Of a stretch of 64,000 nucleotides of DNA, positions 25,564-35,054 are shown piece by piece (the first letter of the stretch is position 1; the number at the start of each line of letters is the position of its first letter). A program made the translations under genes and the position numbers. Origin of the DNA: Caballeronia choica (lineage in GTDB: Bacteria; Pseudomonadota; Gammaproteobacteria; Burkholderiales; Burkholderiaceae); assembly GCF_001544535.1 (NCBI RefSeq), contig NZ_FCON02000027.1, positions 18,374 to 82,373 of the forward strand. Direction: 5' to 3'. The notes under the pieces were generated by a model. The model was not told the origin of the DNA, did no database searches, and saw nothing but the letters and a program-made list of their open reading frames with translations.

Positions 25564-26967
25564 TCAAACGGCGTAAGCGCCCTCCCTGGTGCGCAGCGAC
25601 CCCACACCCCCTGCCTCAACCCCAGCCCGATTCTGTGGCCGCGGCAATCCTAGATTCTCGCGCAACGTGACCCCTTCATACTCGGTACGAAACAGCCCCC
25701 GCCGCTGAAGCTCCGGCACGACAAGCTCGGCGAATTCGACCAGCCCTCCAGGCAGCCACGGCGACATGATATTGAAGCCATCGGCGCCGCCATCCTCGAA
25801 CCACTGCTGCAATTGATCGGCGATGCTCTGCGGCGTGCCCACCACCTGCTGATGACCGCGCGCTCCCGCGATGCGCAGATACAGATCGCGGATCGTCAGG
25901 TTCTCGCGCCTCGCGAGGTCGAACAGGAGTCGCTGCCGGCTCTTGCCACCGTTGGTTTCCGGCAAGTCCGGCAACGGCCCGTCGACCGGATACTGCGAAA
26001 GGTCTACGCCACCCGACATATTCGACAGCAACGACAAGCCGACCGTCGGATGGATCAGGTCCTGCAACGCGTCGAATTTTTCGCGTGCCTCGGCTTCGGT
26101 CCTGCCGATCACCGGGAAGATGCCGGGCATGATCTTCAGATGCTCCGGCCGCCTTCCATAACGTGCGAGCCTGCCCTTGAGATCGCGATAGAACGCCTGC
26201 GCCTCTTCAAGCGTCTGGTGCGCGACGAACACGACCTCGGCGGTCTGGGCCGCCAGTTCCTTGCCCGCCTCCGACGCGCCCGCCTGCACGACCACGGGCC
26301 ACCCCTGCGGCGAGCGCGCCACATTGAGCGGCCCGCGCACCTTGAAATGCTTGCCGCGATGATTGAGCACGTGCAGTTTGTCCGGATCGAAATAGACGCC
26401 GCTTTGCTTGTCGCGGATGAACGCGTCGTCTTCCCAGCTATCCCACAGGCCCGCGACGACATCGTAGAACTCGCGGGCGCGTTCATAGCGTACGGCATGA
26501 TCCGGATGCTGCTCGAAGCTGAAGTTCTGCGCCTCCGATTCCGTGCTCGACGTCACGAGGTTCCAGCCCGAGCGGCCACCGCTCAGGTGATCGAGCGAGG
26601 CAAATTTGCGCGCGAGATTGTAGGGCTCGTTGAAGGTGGTCGATACGGTCGCGATCAGTCCGATGTTGCGCGTGACGACCGACAGCGCCGACAGGAGCGT
26701 CAGCGGCTCGAAGTGATCGGCGCGTGCGGTGCGCGAGAGCGATGGGAGGTGCGTATCGCGGACACTGACGCCGTCGGCGAAGAAGATCGCGTCGAACTTC
26801 GCGCGCTCGGCGATTTGCGCGAGCTGCGCGTAATGCGGGAAGTTGAGTCCGCCGTCGGCTTGTGCATCGGGATGACGCCACGCGGCGATGTGATGTCCCG
26901 TCTCCATCAGGAACGCGCCCAAATGCATTTGCCGCTTTGGCTTCTGTTGTTGTTCGTTCTGGCTCAT
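25564..26967 (-). CDS. NtaA/SnaA/DszA-family FMN-dependent monooxygenase
   Basis: 467 residues from ATG 26967, a bacterial-luciferase-fold enzyme. Hallmarks are HLGAFLMETGHHIAAWRHPD, AERAKFDAIFFADGV and SGWNLVTSSTESEAQNFS, typical of two-component reduced-FMN oxygenases of the nitrilotriacetate/dibenzothiophene-sulfone group. It needs an FMN reductase, which is not encoded nearby. Downstream of an alkanesulfonate/sulfate-ester-type ABC transporter, it likely oxidatively cleaves C-S or C-N bonds of an imported compound. It is last in the sulfur cluster, 73 bp after the ATPase gene. Confidence 0.9.
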   Translation of the reverse strand: MSQNEQQQKPKRQMHLGAFLMETGHHIAAWRHPDAQADGGLNFPHYAQLAQIAERAKFDAIFFADGVSVRDTHLPSLSRTARADHFEPLTLLSALSVVTRNIGLIATVSTTFNEPYNLARKFASLDHLSGGRSGWNLVTSSTESEAQNFSFEQHPDHAVRYERAREFYDVVAGLWDSWEDDAFIRDKQSGVYFDPDKLHVLNHRGKHFKVRGPLNVARSPQGWPVVVQAGASEAGKELAAQTAEVVFVAHQTLEEAQAFYRDLKGRLARYGRRPEHLKIMPGIFPVIGRTEAEAREKFDALQDLIHPTVGLSLLSNMSGGVDLSQYPVDGPLPDLPETNGGKSRQRLLFDLARRENLTIRDLYLRIAGARGHQQVVGTPQSIADQLQQWFEDGGADGFNIMSPWLPGGLVEFAELVVPELQRRGLFRTEYEGVTLRENLGLPRPQNRAGVEAGGVGSLRTREGAYAV

Positions 26968-27040
26968 CGTATCTTCAGTCCGGTGGAAGTGGCGCGACAG
27001 GGAACCGCTGGTCCAGTGCGCGCTGTTGCTGCTCGGTGAC

Positions 27041-27838
27041 TCAGAGGCTTTCCCTTGCGACATCGCTCTGCAATTGCCCGAGTTCTCCGAGGATCTCATC
27101 GCGCAAGCTGACGAACCGCGCATCGCTGCGATCGCGCGGCCGCGTCAGCCCGACATCGATCACCTTGCCGATCCGTCCGGGACGCGCCCGCATCACGACC
27201 ACGCGATCCGCGAGAAACACCGCCTCGTCGACGTCGTGCGTGACGAGCACCATCGTGATCCGCTCGTGTTCCCAGATGCGTTGCAACTCGCGCTGAAGCC
27301 GCGTGCGCGTGAGCGCATCGAGCGCGCCGAACGGTTCGTCGAGCAGCAGGAGGCGCGGGCGGTTCACAAGCCCGCGCGCGATCGCGACGCGTTGCGCCAT
27401 CCCGCCCGACAACTGATGCGGGAAATGATGCTCATAGCCACGCAAGCCGACGAGCGCAACATGCTCTTCAACCGCGCGCCGTTTCTCTTCGCGCGAGAGC
27501 GGCGCATTCTTCAGCGCGATCGCGATGTTCTGCTCGACGTCGAGCCAAGGAAACAGGCGATGGTCCTGAAACACGATGCCGCGCGCGAGATCGGTCGTGC
27601 GCACCGGCTCGCCGGCGAAGTCGATCGCGCCGTCGAATTCGTCGTCGAGTCCGGCGACGAGACGCAGCAGCGTGGACTTGCCGCAGCCGCTCGCGCCGAC
27701 GATGCTGACGAACTCGCCGCTCGCAATCGACAGGTCGATGCCGTCGAGCACCGGACGCGCGGCGGCGTCGCCCGCGAAATGCTTGCCGACTTGCCGCAGG
27801 TCGAGCCTGCTGTTGGAATCCTGGATGACGGTCGACAC
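27041..27838 (-). CDS. ABC transporter ATPase (SsuB/TauB type)
   Basis: About 265 residues. Walker A GASGCGKSTLLR, Q-loop VFQDHRLFPWLDV, signature LSGGMAQRVAIARGL, Walker B LLLLDEPFGALDAL and H-loop LVTHDVDEAV are all intact. It energises import of sulfonates or sulfate esters through the two permeases upstream. The start is GTG 27838, preceded by AGGAG at a suitable distance; the longer frame from 27904 overlaps the permease gene. Confidence 0.93.
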   Translation of the reverse strand: MSTVIQDSNSRLDLRQVGKHFAGDAAARPVLDGIDLSIASGEFVSIVGASGCGKSTLLRLVAGLDDEFDGAIDFAGEPVRTTDLARGIVFQDHRLFPWLDVEQNIAIALKNAPLSREEKRRAVEEHVALVGLRGYEHHFPHQLSGGMAQRVAIARGLVNRPRLLLLDEPFGALDALTRTRLQRELQRIWEHERITMVLVTHDVDEAVFLADRVVVMRARPGRIGKVIDVGLTRPRDRSDARFVSLRDEILGELGQLQSDVARESL

Positions 27839-27848
27839 GGTGAAGCTC

Positions 27849-28667
27849 CTAATTCGTTTGACGCGCATGAAGCGCATGAGTGAACCAGCGCCGCTGGACG
27901 GCACGCGCGAGCGCGTTGAGCGCCCAGCCCGTCACGCCGATCACGATGACGCCGAACACGACGAGATCCATGCGGAACTGCTCGCTGCCATCGACGAGCG
28001 TATTGCCGATCCCGCTGCCGGCCACGAGCAGATACTCGGCGCCGAGCGTCGCCAGCCAGGAATAGATCAGCGCGAGATAGATGCCGGTGAATACCGAAGG
28101 CAATGCGGCCGGCAGCACGACGGAGGTGACTGTCTGCCACTTGCTGTAGCGGAACACGCGCGCAACCTCGAGCATGGCGGGCGACACGGCGCGGATGCCA
28201 TCGCTCGTATGCGCGACGACCGGCACGAGCGCCGCGAGCGAGAGGAACACGACTTTCGCGACGTCGCCCAAGCCGAACCACACGGAGATCAACGGGATCC
28301 ACGCGAACAGCGACACTTGCTTGAACGTATTGAAGCTCGGGCCGATTGCGCGGTTCGCGAGCTTCGAGACGCCGAGCAGCGCGCCGAGCGCAAGGCCCGC
28401 CACCGTGCCGATCGCGAAGCCGGTCAGCTCGCGCGCAAGCGATGCGGACAACGCGCGCCACAGCGCGCCGCTCGCGGCCTGGTCGATCGCGGTGTGCCAC
28501 ACCTGCACGGGCGACACCATGATGCCGTGCGTGCTGCTGGCGTTGCGCGCGACATACCACCACGCGGCGAGCGCCAGGAGCGGCAGCACCCAGCCGCGCC
28601 ATCGGCCGGAAGGTTGATGAGTGCCGGCGGCGTGTCCGGCTTCGAGTTCGAGTGAAGTGTCAGTCAT
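27849..28667 (-). CDS. ABC transporter permease (SsuC type), second of two
   Basis: 272 residues with about six transmembrane helices and the binding-protein-dependent permease signature (EAA-type loop around EVARVFRYSKWQTVTSVVLP). The C-terminal segment GTIVGLLLG-type core is replaced by LGAEYLLVAGSGIGNTLVDG. It pairs with the ATPase 10 bp downstream and with the permease at 28679, to which it is paralogous. Two distinct SsuC-like permeases imply a heterodimeric channel. Confidence 0.9.
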   Translation of the reverse strand: MTDTSLELEAGHAAGTHQPSGRWRGWVLPLLALAAWWYVARNASSTHGIMVSPVQVWHTAIDQAASGALWRALSASLARELTGFAIGTVAGLALGALLGVSKLANRAIGPSFNTFKQVSLFAWIPLISVWFGLGDVAKVVFLSLAALVPVVAHTSDGIRAVSPAMLEVARVFRYSKWQTVTSVVLPAALPSVFTGIYLALIYSWLATLGAEYLLVAGSGIGNTLVDGSEQFRMDLVVFGVIVIGVTGWALNALARAVQRRWFTHALHARQTN

Positions 28668-28678
28668 GCATGGCTCCG

Positions 28679-29527
28679 TTATTGCGCGTTGCCGCGTTGC
28701 AAGCGCGCTTCGAGGAGCGTCAGGAAGCGATCAGCCAGATACCCGATTGCGCCGACCACGAGCACCGACGCCAGCACGAGATCGAGCTGGAACAACTGCC
28801 GACCGTAGACGATCAGGTAGCCAAGCCCTTCCGACGATGCGACGAGTTCCACCACGACCAGCGTGAGCCACGCCTTCGTGAAGGCGAGCCGCACACTGGT
28901 GCCGATCACCGGCACGGCGGCGGGAAGGATCACCGAGCGGATCGTCTGCGCGCGCGTGAAGCGGAACACGCGCGCGACGTCCCGGTAGGCGTCGGGTGTC
29001 TGACGGAAGCCCTGCAGCGTGCCCAGCGTGACGGGAACGAGCGCGGCGTGCGCGATCAGGATGTACTTCAGCGGCTCGCCGATGCCGACGACGATCATCA
29101 GGAACGGCAGCCAGCCGAGCACCGGCACCTGCACGATCGCGTTGAACGCGGGCAGCACATAGGCTTCCGCCGTGCGCGAAAGCCCGAGCACGCCGCCGAG
29201 CAACAGGCCCAGCAGCACGCCCGCGCCGAAGCCCACCGCGACCCGCGACAAGCTCGCGCCGACATGCAGCCACAACTCGCCGCTGCGGACCATGCCGGCA
29301 AGCGTATCGAAGACGAGCGACGGCGGCGGCAACACTTGCGCCGAGATCCAGCCGTAGTGAGAGCCGAATATCCAGAGCAGGGCGCCGAGCGCGGGCAGCA
29401 GCCAGGGCAGGGCGATCCAGCCGAATGCGCGCGAGCCGTTCAGAAGTGAAGCGCGCGCCGACGTTCGTGCGCGAGGCACGCCGACGTCGACCGCGGGATC
29501 GAAACTACGTGCGAGACCGTTCGCCAT
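28679..29527 (-). CDS. ABC transporter permease (SsuC type), first of two
   Basis: 282 residues. ATG 29527 is preceded by AGGAGG, so the longer frame to 29815 is rejected. About six transmembrane helices; the EAA-type cytoplasmic loop reads RDVARVFRFTRAQTIRSVIL. It follows the binding-protein gene by 17 bp and precedes the second permease by 11 bp, forming one operon. It should move a sulfonate, sulfate ester or similar anion across the inner membrane. Confidence 0.9.
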   Translation of the reverse strand: MANGLARSFDPAVDVGVPRARTSARASLLNGSRAFGWIALPWLLPALGALLWIFGSHYGWISAQVLPPPSLVFDTLAGMVRSGELWLHVGASLSRVAVGFGAGVLLGLLLGGVLGLSRTAEAYVLPAFNAIVQVPVLGWLPFLMIVVGIGEPLKYILIAHAALVPVTLGTLQGFRQTPDAYRDVARVFRFTRAQTIRSVILPAAVPVIGTSVRLAFTKAWLTLVVVELVASSEGLGYLIVYGRQLFQLDLVLASVLVVGAIGYLADRFLTLLEARLQRGNAQ

Positions 29528-29544
29528 GGTCGAGCCTCCTTGGG

Positions 29545-30612
29545 TCAGGATGCGATCGGCTTGCCCGATGCATCGAAGCGCGGCCAGTAGGCCTGGAGCT
29601 TCAGCGTCTTGAGCGCTTCGTCCAGGTACTTCGGCTCGAACCAGCCGTTCACGCTCACCGGCTGACGGATCAGGTTCAGCCGCAGCGCGTCGTCGGCGAC
29701 GGCCTGGTAGCGCGCGACCAGGAACGGATCGATCAGCGGCGAACTGCGGTCCTTCAACTGCTGGTTCGCATATTCCGATTGCCACGACTCCGCCGGCACG
29801 CCGCTCTTCGCCCACAGGTCGAACAGCGCATTGCGATTGGCTTCATCGGACGACCACTGCGACGCCTGCACGACCGACGTCACCACTTTCTGCACGATCT
29901 CCGGGTGCGTGCGCTCGAAGTCGTCGAGCACGAGCAGATGCGCTTGCCGCGTGAGTTGCAGGCCGCCGTCGCGCGAGGCATAGACGATCTTCGCGAGCCC
30001 TTGCCGCTGGAGCTTGAACAGGTTGTAGTCGAGGAAGACCGCATCCACGCCCTTCGATGCCAGCGCCGCCTGCGCTGCCGCCGAATCGAGATTGATCACG
30101 CGCAGGTCGCGCTCGGTGAGACCGTTTTCCTTGAGGACGTTGTCGGCGACGAGTTGCAGGTTGGTGCCCCGGAAGATGCCGACGCGCTTGCCCTTGAGAT
30201 CCTTCACGCCCTTGATGTCGGAGTCGGGCGGCACCGCGAGATACACGCCCGCGCGCACGTTCGACGCCAGCAGCAGGTGCGTCTTGAGGCCGTTCGCGCG
30301 GCCGAGCACGGCGGGCAGGTCGCCCTGGTAGGCAAAGTCGATCTGCTTGTTGGCGAGCGCCTCGTTCACGGCCGGTCCCGCGCCCTTGAAGAAGATCCAT
30401 TCGACCTTGGTGCCATCGGCCTTGAGCGCATCCTCGACGCGATGTTGCAGCAGCGCGGTCGCGGCGGGCGAGCCGCCGAACACGGGCGGATCGCCCGTGC
30501 CTTGTTGCGCTACGCCGATCTTGACGACGCCGGGCTCGGCGGCGAACGCAGTCGCGCTCGCGAGGACGCTGAGCGCGAGCGTCAGCGTCTTGAGTAGAAA
30601 TCGCAGTTTCAT
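29545..30612 (-). CDS. ABC substrate-binding protein (SsuA/TauA/AtsR type)
   Basis: 355 residues with a cleavable signal peptide (residues 1-25, ending AFA). The two-lobed periplasmic-binding fold of the NMT1/SsuA group is visible: VVKIGVAQQGTGDPPVFGGS, FQ-rich lobe one, then GKRVGIFRGTNLQLVADNVL and INLDSAAAQAALASKGVDAV. It delivers an organosulfur anion to the two permeases. It lies between the dioxygenase gene (37 bp) and the permeases. Confidence 0.9.
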   Translation of the reverse strand: MKLRFLLKTLTLALSVLASATAFAAEPGVVKIGVAQQGTGDPPVFGGSPAATALLQHRVEDALKADGTKVEWIFFKGAGPAVNEALANKQIDFAYQGDLPAVLGRANGLKTHLLLASNVRAGVYLAVPPDSDIKGVKDLKGKRVGIFRGTNLQLVADNVLKENGLTERDLRVINLDSAAAQAALASKGVDAVFLDYNLFKLQRQGLAKIVYASRDGGLQLTRQAHLLVLDDFERTHPEIVQKVVTSVVQASQWSSDEANRNALFDLWAKSGVPAESWQSEYANQQLKDRSSPLIDPFLVARYQAVADDALRLNLIRQPVSVNGWFEPKYLDEALKTLKLQAYWPRFDASGKPIAS

Positions 30613-30649
30613 TGCTTATACAGGGAAAGGGCAGGGAAGGGCAGACGAA

Positions 30650-31585
30650 TCACGAACGGGTCGTGCGGGAGGTTGTGCGGCTCGTGCGGCCGTCGATGCT
30701 CACCGGCGCATCGCCATGGACGGTCGCGCGGCGCACGACGCGATGCGCATCGGCGTAATCGGCGACGGCGTAGTGCTGTGTCGCGCGGTTGTCCCAGATC
30801 GCGACGTCGCCCTGCGTCCAGCGCCAGCGCACGGTGTTCTCGAGACGCGTGATGTGGTCCTGGAAGAGTTCGAGCAGGCGATCCGAATCGCGCTGCGACA
30901 AGCCGACGAAACGCTGCACGAAGTGCCCGAGCACGAGACTGCGCTCGCCCGTTTCAGGATGCACCCGCACGACCGGATGCTCGGTCTCGTAGAGTGTCGA
31001 GGTGAACTGCTCGCGGTAGGCGAGGTCCGCTTCGGTGGCGGGCGTCGAGCGGGTCGCCGCGTAGTCGTAGGCGTTCGAATGCACGGCCCACAAGGTATCG
31101 GCTAGCTCGCGCAACGGCTGCGGCAAGTGCTGGTAAGCGGCGACGGTATTGGCCCATACGGTGTCGCCGCCTGCCGGCGGAATCACGACGCCGCGCAGGA
31201 TCGAGATCTTCGGATAGGCGTCGACGAACGTGACGTCGGTGTGCCACGAATTCGCGCGCGTGCCGTGCTTCGAGTCGAGTTCGAGCAGGCGGCTGCCGGC
31301 GCCCAGCGATGCCACCGTCGGATGCGCGACGGTCTCGCCGAAGCGTGCGGCGAAGGCTTCCTGAGCCGCGTCGTCGAGATGCGACTGGCCGCGGAAGAAC
31401 AGCACTTTGTGCTTCAGGAGCGCGGCGTTGATGGCGTCGATAGCGGTGTCATCGAGCTCGGCGCCGAGCAACACGCCGCGTATCTCCGCACCGACGCGCC
31501 CGCCGATCGGACGGACCTGCAGCTCCGGCTGCACGGACGATCGTTGGTCTGCGGAGGGATGCGAAAGGGTGGCTGCGTCGGTCAT
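30650..31585 (-). CDS. Fe(II)/2-oxoglutarate dioxygenase, AtsK-like alkylsulfatase
   Basis: 311 residues, TauD superfamily. It contains IGGRVGAEIRGVLLGAELDD near the N-terminus, the iron-binding HxD in ANSWHTDVTFVDAYPK, the distal His in WDNRATQHYAVADY and an Arg-rich 2-oxoglutarate site just after it. The near-complete pattern (FFRGQSHLDD, VRWRWTQGDVAIWDNR) resembles Pseudomonas AtsK alkylsulfatase more than taurine dioxygenase. It would release sulfite or sulfate from an alkyl sulfate or sulfonate during sulfur starvation. It is first in the operon; GGAG lies about 8 bases upstream of the ATG. Confidence 0.9.
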   Translation of the reverse strand: MTDAATLSHPSADQRSSVQPELQVRPIGGRVGAEIRGVLLGAELDDTAIDAINAALLKHKVLFFRGQSHLDDAAQEAFAARFGETVAHPTVASLGAGSRLLELDSKHGTRANSWHTDVTFVDAYPKISILRGVVIPPAGGDTVWANTVAAYQHLPQPLRELADTLWAVHSNAYDYAATRSTPATEADLAYREQFTSTLYETEHPVVRVHPETGERSLVLGHFVQRFVGLSQRDSDRLLELFQDHITRLENTVRWRWTQGDVAIWDNRATQHYAVADYADAHRVVRRATVHGDAPVSIDGRTSRTTSRTTRS

Positions 31586-32016
31586 GGGGATCTCCGTGAA
31601 GGTCGATGGGTTCGGTATCGATGCATTGAAGCATTGACTGCGATCCCGACCAACGAAGAGATTCGACTTTGCTTTTTCTCCCGGAGGGCGAAGGCATATG
31701 AGCGGAAGTGACGTTGAAGCGGCGGGTGGGGGAGGTGCTTAGGTTGGGGGGATTAGTGCCCGCGCCAAGCCGATTCGACGGTTTCGCCAACTCGGGAATG
31801 TCAATCAGCAGATCGCGAGGCTGTCGCGCGCACGCGAGGGCAAGGCATATAGATGGAGAGTCACCGCGATGGCAGAACTCGACAAGCAAGGAAAGCGATC
31901 GCCGACAACCGCTGTGGATCGACGGGTCGGATCGGCGAACGCCAGGAAAGAAACTGGCGTCGTATCGGCGCCTCGCTTCAAACAAGCAGGATTAAATCGT
32001 TCGAAGCTACGCGAGC
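31586..32016. other. Intergenic region upstream of atsK-like operon
   Basis: About 430 bp. No gene is supported. It probably carries the promoter and CysB/Cbl-type control region of the sulfur operon and the 3' flank of the gene at 32017. No specific operator was recognised. Confidence 0.35.
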
Positions 32017-33327
32017 TCAGGCCGGCACTTGTCCCGGTGTGCCGTCCAGGATGCGTAGCTTCTCGCTGATATCCGGGACGTCGTGTCCGGCCGCCCGAAC
32101 CGATTCCGCAAGCCGATGTGCGGTGATCCGGCACTTGGCAAGCGTCTCATGCAGTCGAGGGTCAGCCTGCAGGCTCGTCACGGCCTTCCCAAGGTCCAAC
32201 GGCGATTCGCTGAGCAGGGCGGGAACAACCTCCTCAGGAGGAATCTGCGAGCCGTGACTCAACAACTGAGCGGTCCAGTCGCACTCGTACAGCAGGGCGC
32301 GACGTTCGGCCTTTTGCGCTTCTTCCTGGTCTAGCCTCGCAAGGCTCTGGCGATTCGTTTGAATCGCGTTGCGCCATGCGGTGAGCACGTGGAGCCGCAC
32401 TTCCGCGATCGCGTCGCTGAGTGCCCTGTCAGGACCGCCTGCGATCAGCCGGCGGTCTTCGAGTTCGTCCAGGCGTTCGCGGAACCCGTCCAAAAACGGG
32501 CGCCAGTTCAATGGGAGATCGTTTGTCGAATAAAACTCGCGTGCGATATCGTTGAGGTCGTGCCTGATCTCCAGCAGCGCCCGGTTATCCGTGACGCGGG
32601 CTTCGTGCACGTCGTTCGTCGTAACCATCTGACGATGCAACGGAAACAGCGGATTGTTGTGGCGCCGTTGCAGGTGTCGTTCAGCCGCACCCGGACGCGC
32701 GCTCCATTTCCAGTTGGGCAGGGAGCTGGCGTCGAAACCTACCGCCTCTATCATCGGCCGGAACACGGCGAGTGCCTGCTCCGTGGCATGACGAAAACAG
32801 TCCGCCAGCTTGTAATCGTTGCCTTGCAGGCCGGCGCTCGCCTCACCTGCATAGGGCGAGTCGGGAGCCAGCTTGAGGAAGCCGGTGGCCAGGAAGAACT
32901 CCATGGGCAGTTCCACTGACACGCCGTCCTCTCTGAACGTGCGCTGTTCAGCCGATATGGCCTCAAAGGCACGAGCAAGGCGATTCTCGAGGTCGAGGAG
33001 CGGGTCGATGGCGTCGCCGCTCCCTGGCTGTGCCTCGTTTGCGAGCAAGCAGAAACTTTCGCGAGCCATCCTGGCAGCCAGGGCACCGTGCTTTTCCGCA
33101 AACAGCCAGAACCACAGTGCGAGCTGGTACCCCTTTGCACCGTTTTGGGCGATCGGCGCCACGTTCGACGCGAATTCGATACCGCGTGCTGCCCAGGTCG
33201 AAAACGGCGGCGTGTCCGCGCGCAGGTACATGGTCACGAGCTGCCTTAGTGCTTCGTGCGTGTCGACCGGCCAGTTTGGCGTCGGCTCGCCGGAATGCTT
33301 CTCGGTCTTCCAGAACTTCAAGTCCAT
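32017..33327 (-). CDS. Hypothetical soluble protein (436 aa)
   Basis: 436 residues from ATG 33327, preceded by GAGGTTGAGG. The upstream extension to 33744 is Arg/Pro-rich and unlike protein. The product is helical, with many Trp and Arg residues and no signal or transmembrane segment. Sections such as ANEAQPGSGDAIDPLLDLEN and LNDIAREFYSTNDLPLNWRP show charged amphipathic helices. I do not recognise a domain. It is isolated between the sulfur operon and the CtaG-like gene, so context gives no role. Confidence 0.7.
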   Translation of the reverse strand: MDLKFWKTEKHSGEPTPNWPVDTHEALRQLVTMYLRADTPPFSTWAARGIEFASNVAPIAQNGAKGYQLALWFWLFAEKHGALAARMARESFCLLANEAQPGSGDAIDPLLDLENRLARAFEAISAEQRTFREDGVSVELPMEFFLATGFLKLAPDSPYAGEASAGLQGNDYKLADCFRHATEQALAVFRPMIEAVGFDASSLPNWKWSARPGAAERHLQRRHNNPLFPLHRQMVTTNDVHEARVTDNRALLEIRHDLNDIAREFYSTNDLPLNWRPFLDGFRERLDELEDRRLIAGGPDRALSDAIAEVRLHVLTAWRNAIQTNRQSLARLDQEEAQKAERRALLYECDWTAQLLSHGSQIPPEEVVPALLSESPLDLGKAVTSLQADPRLHETLAKCRITAHRLAESVRAAGHDVPDISEKLRILDGTPGQVPA

Positions 33328-33679
33328 CCTCAACCTCGTAGGGAAGCAACATGGCGAAACTGGATGCACGGCAACTCGTGCGTGTGTTGGGAAGGATACT
33401 TGCACACTCTGGAGAGTCGGTAAACAGGCGGCTGAGGCGGCTTGCTCGCACGACCGCCGGGTAACGGGCGCGGGCCAATTCAGATGACTTTTGGGTTCCG
33501 CGAGACCCATCGTGCACGGGGGCGGTGCGGTGACGTCGCGGATGGACGGAACGGAAACGCAGGTCGCCGCGAGGCGCGCTGGACTTCGTTCAGCAGTCCG
33601 GGTTCCGCTCAGAAAGGGTGTTGCGGCAACATCGCGCGTGGCCGCGTGGCCGCGTGGCCGCGTGGACCCGAAACAGCGC
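33328..33679. other. Intergenic region with 8-bp simple repeat
   Basis: About 350 bp between two minus-strand genes. It contains nearly four head-to-tail copies of GCGTGGCC at 33636-33667, immediately 3' of the CtaG-like gene. No gene is supported here. Confidence 0.6.
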
Positions 33680-34603
33680 CTACCTGCCGCCGGATATCGC
33701 TGGCACCGCTGGCCGCGGAGTGCGCCGGGTGAGCCAGCGGGCACCGACTACAAGCCCGCCGATCAGATACGCGAGCCCGCCCGGCACCCACATCACGAGT
33801 CCGCCCAACTGCTGGTCCAGCAGCGGATCGAAGCCGAGCGCGCTCGTGCTCTCGATGTACGACGGGTACCAGATTCCCGGTGCGAGCGTGAGCAGCGCGC
33901 CGAGCGCACTCGTATGAACCATCGTCGTGAAAAGCGACAGCAGCGCGTGCGCGCCGCGTTCGCCGCGCGCCGGATTGCCGAACACCGTCCACCAGAACAA
34001 CAGCGCGCTCACCAGAAAGCTGGCGTGCTGAAACGTGTGGATGCCGGGCCGTGCGAGCGCGGCTTCGAAGAATGCGGGTGCATGCCAGGCCCATAGCGTC
34101 GCCGCATGCAGCATCCACGCGATGAGCGGCATTGTCAGCACGCGCCATGGCACGCGAATCCAGCGCGTACGTACGGCGCGGCCGACCCCGCCGCGCGTCG
34201 CCGCCGGCAACGCCCAGATCCAGACCGCGAGCGGGCGGCCGGTCACGAGCAAGGGCGCGGCTATCAACATCAGCACTTCGTGCTGGATCATGTGCGCCGA
34301 GAAGAGCGCGGCGGCAAGCGTGTCGAGCGGCGAATCGAGTGCCGCGACGAGCGCCAGCCAGCCGAGCAGGAAGGCGGCCAGATGAATTGCACGGACGGGA
34401 CGGGAGCGGCGGCTGCGCACCCGCAGCCGCACGTATCCGACGACATACAGCGCGCCGCTCGCGATCAGCAAGCCGACCACCCAAGGCTCGAAGCTCCAGC
34501 CGAAGTGCGGGATCCCGCGAGCGTCGGCCGGCAAGACGTGGGCGTGGGCGCCGCTCGCCCACCCGAGCAGCGCGACGATCAGCACGGAGGGAGCGTCGTG
34601 CAC
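33680..34603 (-). CDS. CtaG-like (caa3-type) cytochrome c oxidase assembly protein
   Basis: About 307 residues from the GTG at 34603, with a signal-like start (ending GAHA) and about seven transmembrane helices. Family features are the His-containing membrane segment FSAHMIQHEVLMLIAAPLLV, LWAWHAPAFFEAAL and the following IHTFQHASFLVSALLFWW. CtaG-type proteins help insert copper into haem-copper oxidases. An ATG at 34750 would add 49 residues of low similarity and overlap the upstream gene by 11 bases. No oxidase subunit genes are adjacent. Confidence 0.82.
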   Translation of the reverse strand: MHDAPSVLIVALLGWASGAHAHVLPADARGIPHFGWSFEPWVVGLLIASGALYVVGYVRLRVRSRRSRPVRAIHLAAFLLGWLALVAALDSPLDTLAAALFSAHMIQHEVLMLIAAPLLVTGRPLAVWIWALPAATRGGVGRAVRTRWIRVPWRVLTMPLIAWMLHAATLWAWHAPAFFEAALARPGIHTFQHASFLVSALLFWWTVFGNPARGERGAHALLSLFTTMVHTSALGALLTLAPGIWYPSYIESTSALGFDPLLDQQLGGLVMWVPGGLAYLIGGLVVGARWLTRRTPRPAVPAISGGR

Positions 34604-34739
34604 CAGTGTTGCCGCCAGTGGTTCGGGAACCTGCGGCGGCGCATCGGGACCGAGCCGGCCGCGAGCGTCCGGCGGCTTGCAAGCTGCGTGAGGTCCGGGC
34701 CGAGTGTGCCAGTCGTACACAGCAGCCAACCGCCGAGTC

Positions 34740-35054
34740 CTAGCGCTCACCAGTGAACGCGCTTACTATCCTGCTCGTCCAGACACTCAGGCCCGTGTGA
34801 AGCGCACTTTGGAGCGCGGTCTGCAGTGCCCGACGTGGCCCCAAAACGACCGCCCCGACAAGAAGAACCGCGATCAACGCCGCATTCGGCGTTCTTAACA
34901 CCCACGGCCCGGCGTCAGCCCCGACGCGCGGCTTTGGAATCACACGCACGGCATAAGTCGGCTTGCGCCGGGACAGCAATTCACTGCGTGTCGCCGCCAT
35001 GCGCGTCAGGACGACCGCCTGGGCCTCGACGTGCCCGCGATTTTCACGGCTCAT
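34740..35054 (-). CDS. Small YqjK-like membrane-associated protein
   Basis: 104 residues. A charged N-terminal half is followed by one hydrophobic segment (AALIAVLLVGAVVLG). Position third after DUF883 and holin-like genes mirrors the E. coli yqjD-yqjE-yqjK order, although sequence resemblance to YqjK is weak. Its ATG overlaps the stop of the YqjE-like gene (ATGA at 35051-35054). Confidence 0.65.
   Translation of the reverse strand: MSRENRGHVEAQAVVLTRMAATRSELLSRRKPTYAVRVIPKPRVGADAGPWVLRTPNAALIAVLLVGAVVLGPRRALQTALQSALHTGLSVWTSRIVSAFTGER

Noticed and set aside
25813-27039. 408-codon plus-strand frame
   Set aside because: Antisense to the flavin monooxygenase; no motif or ribosome-binding site.
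33328-33744. N-terminal extension of the 436-residue hypothetical protein
   Set aside because: Arg/Pro/Cys-rich composition without similarity; ATG 33327 has a ribosome-binding site.
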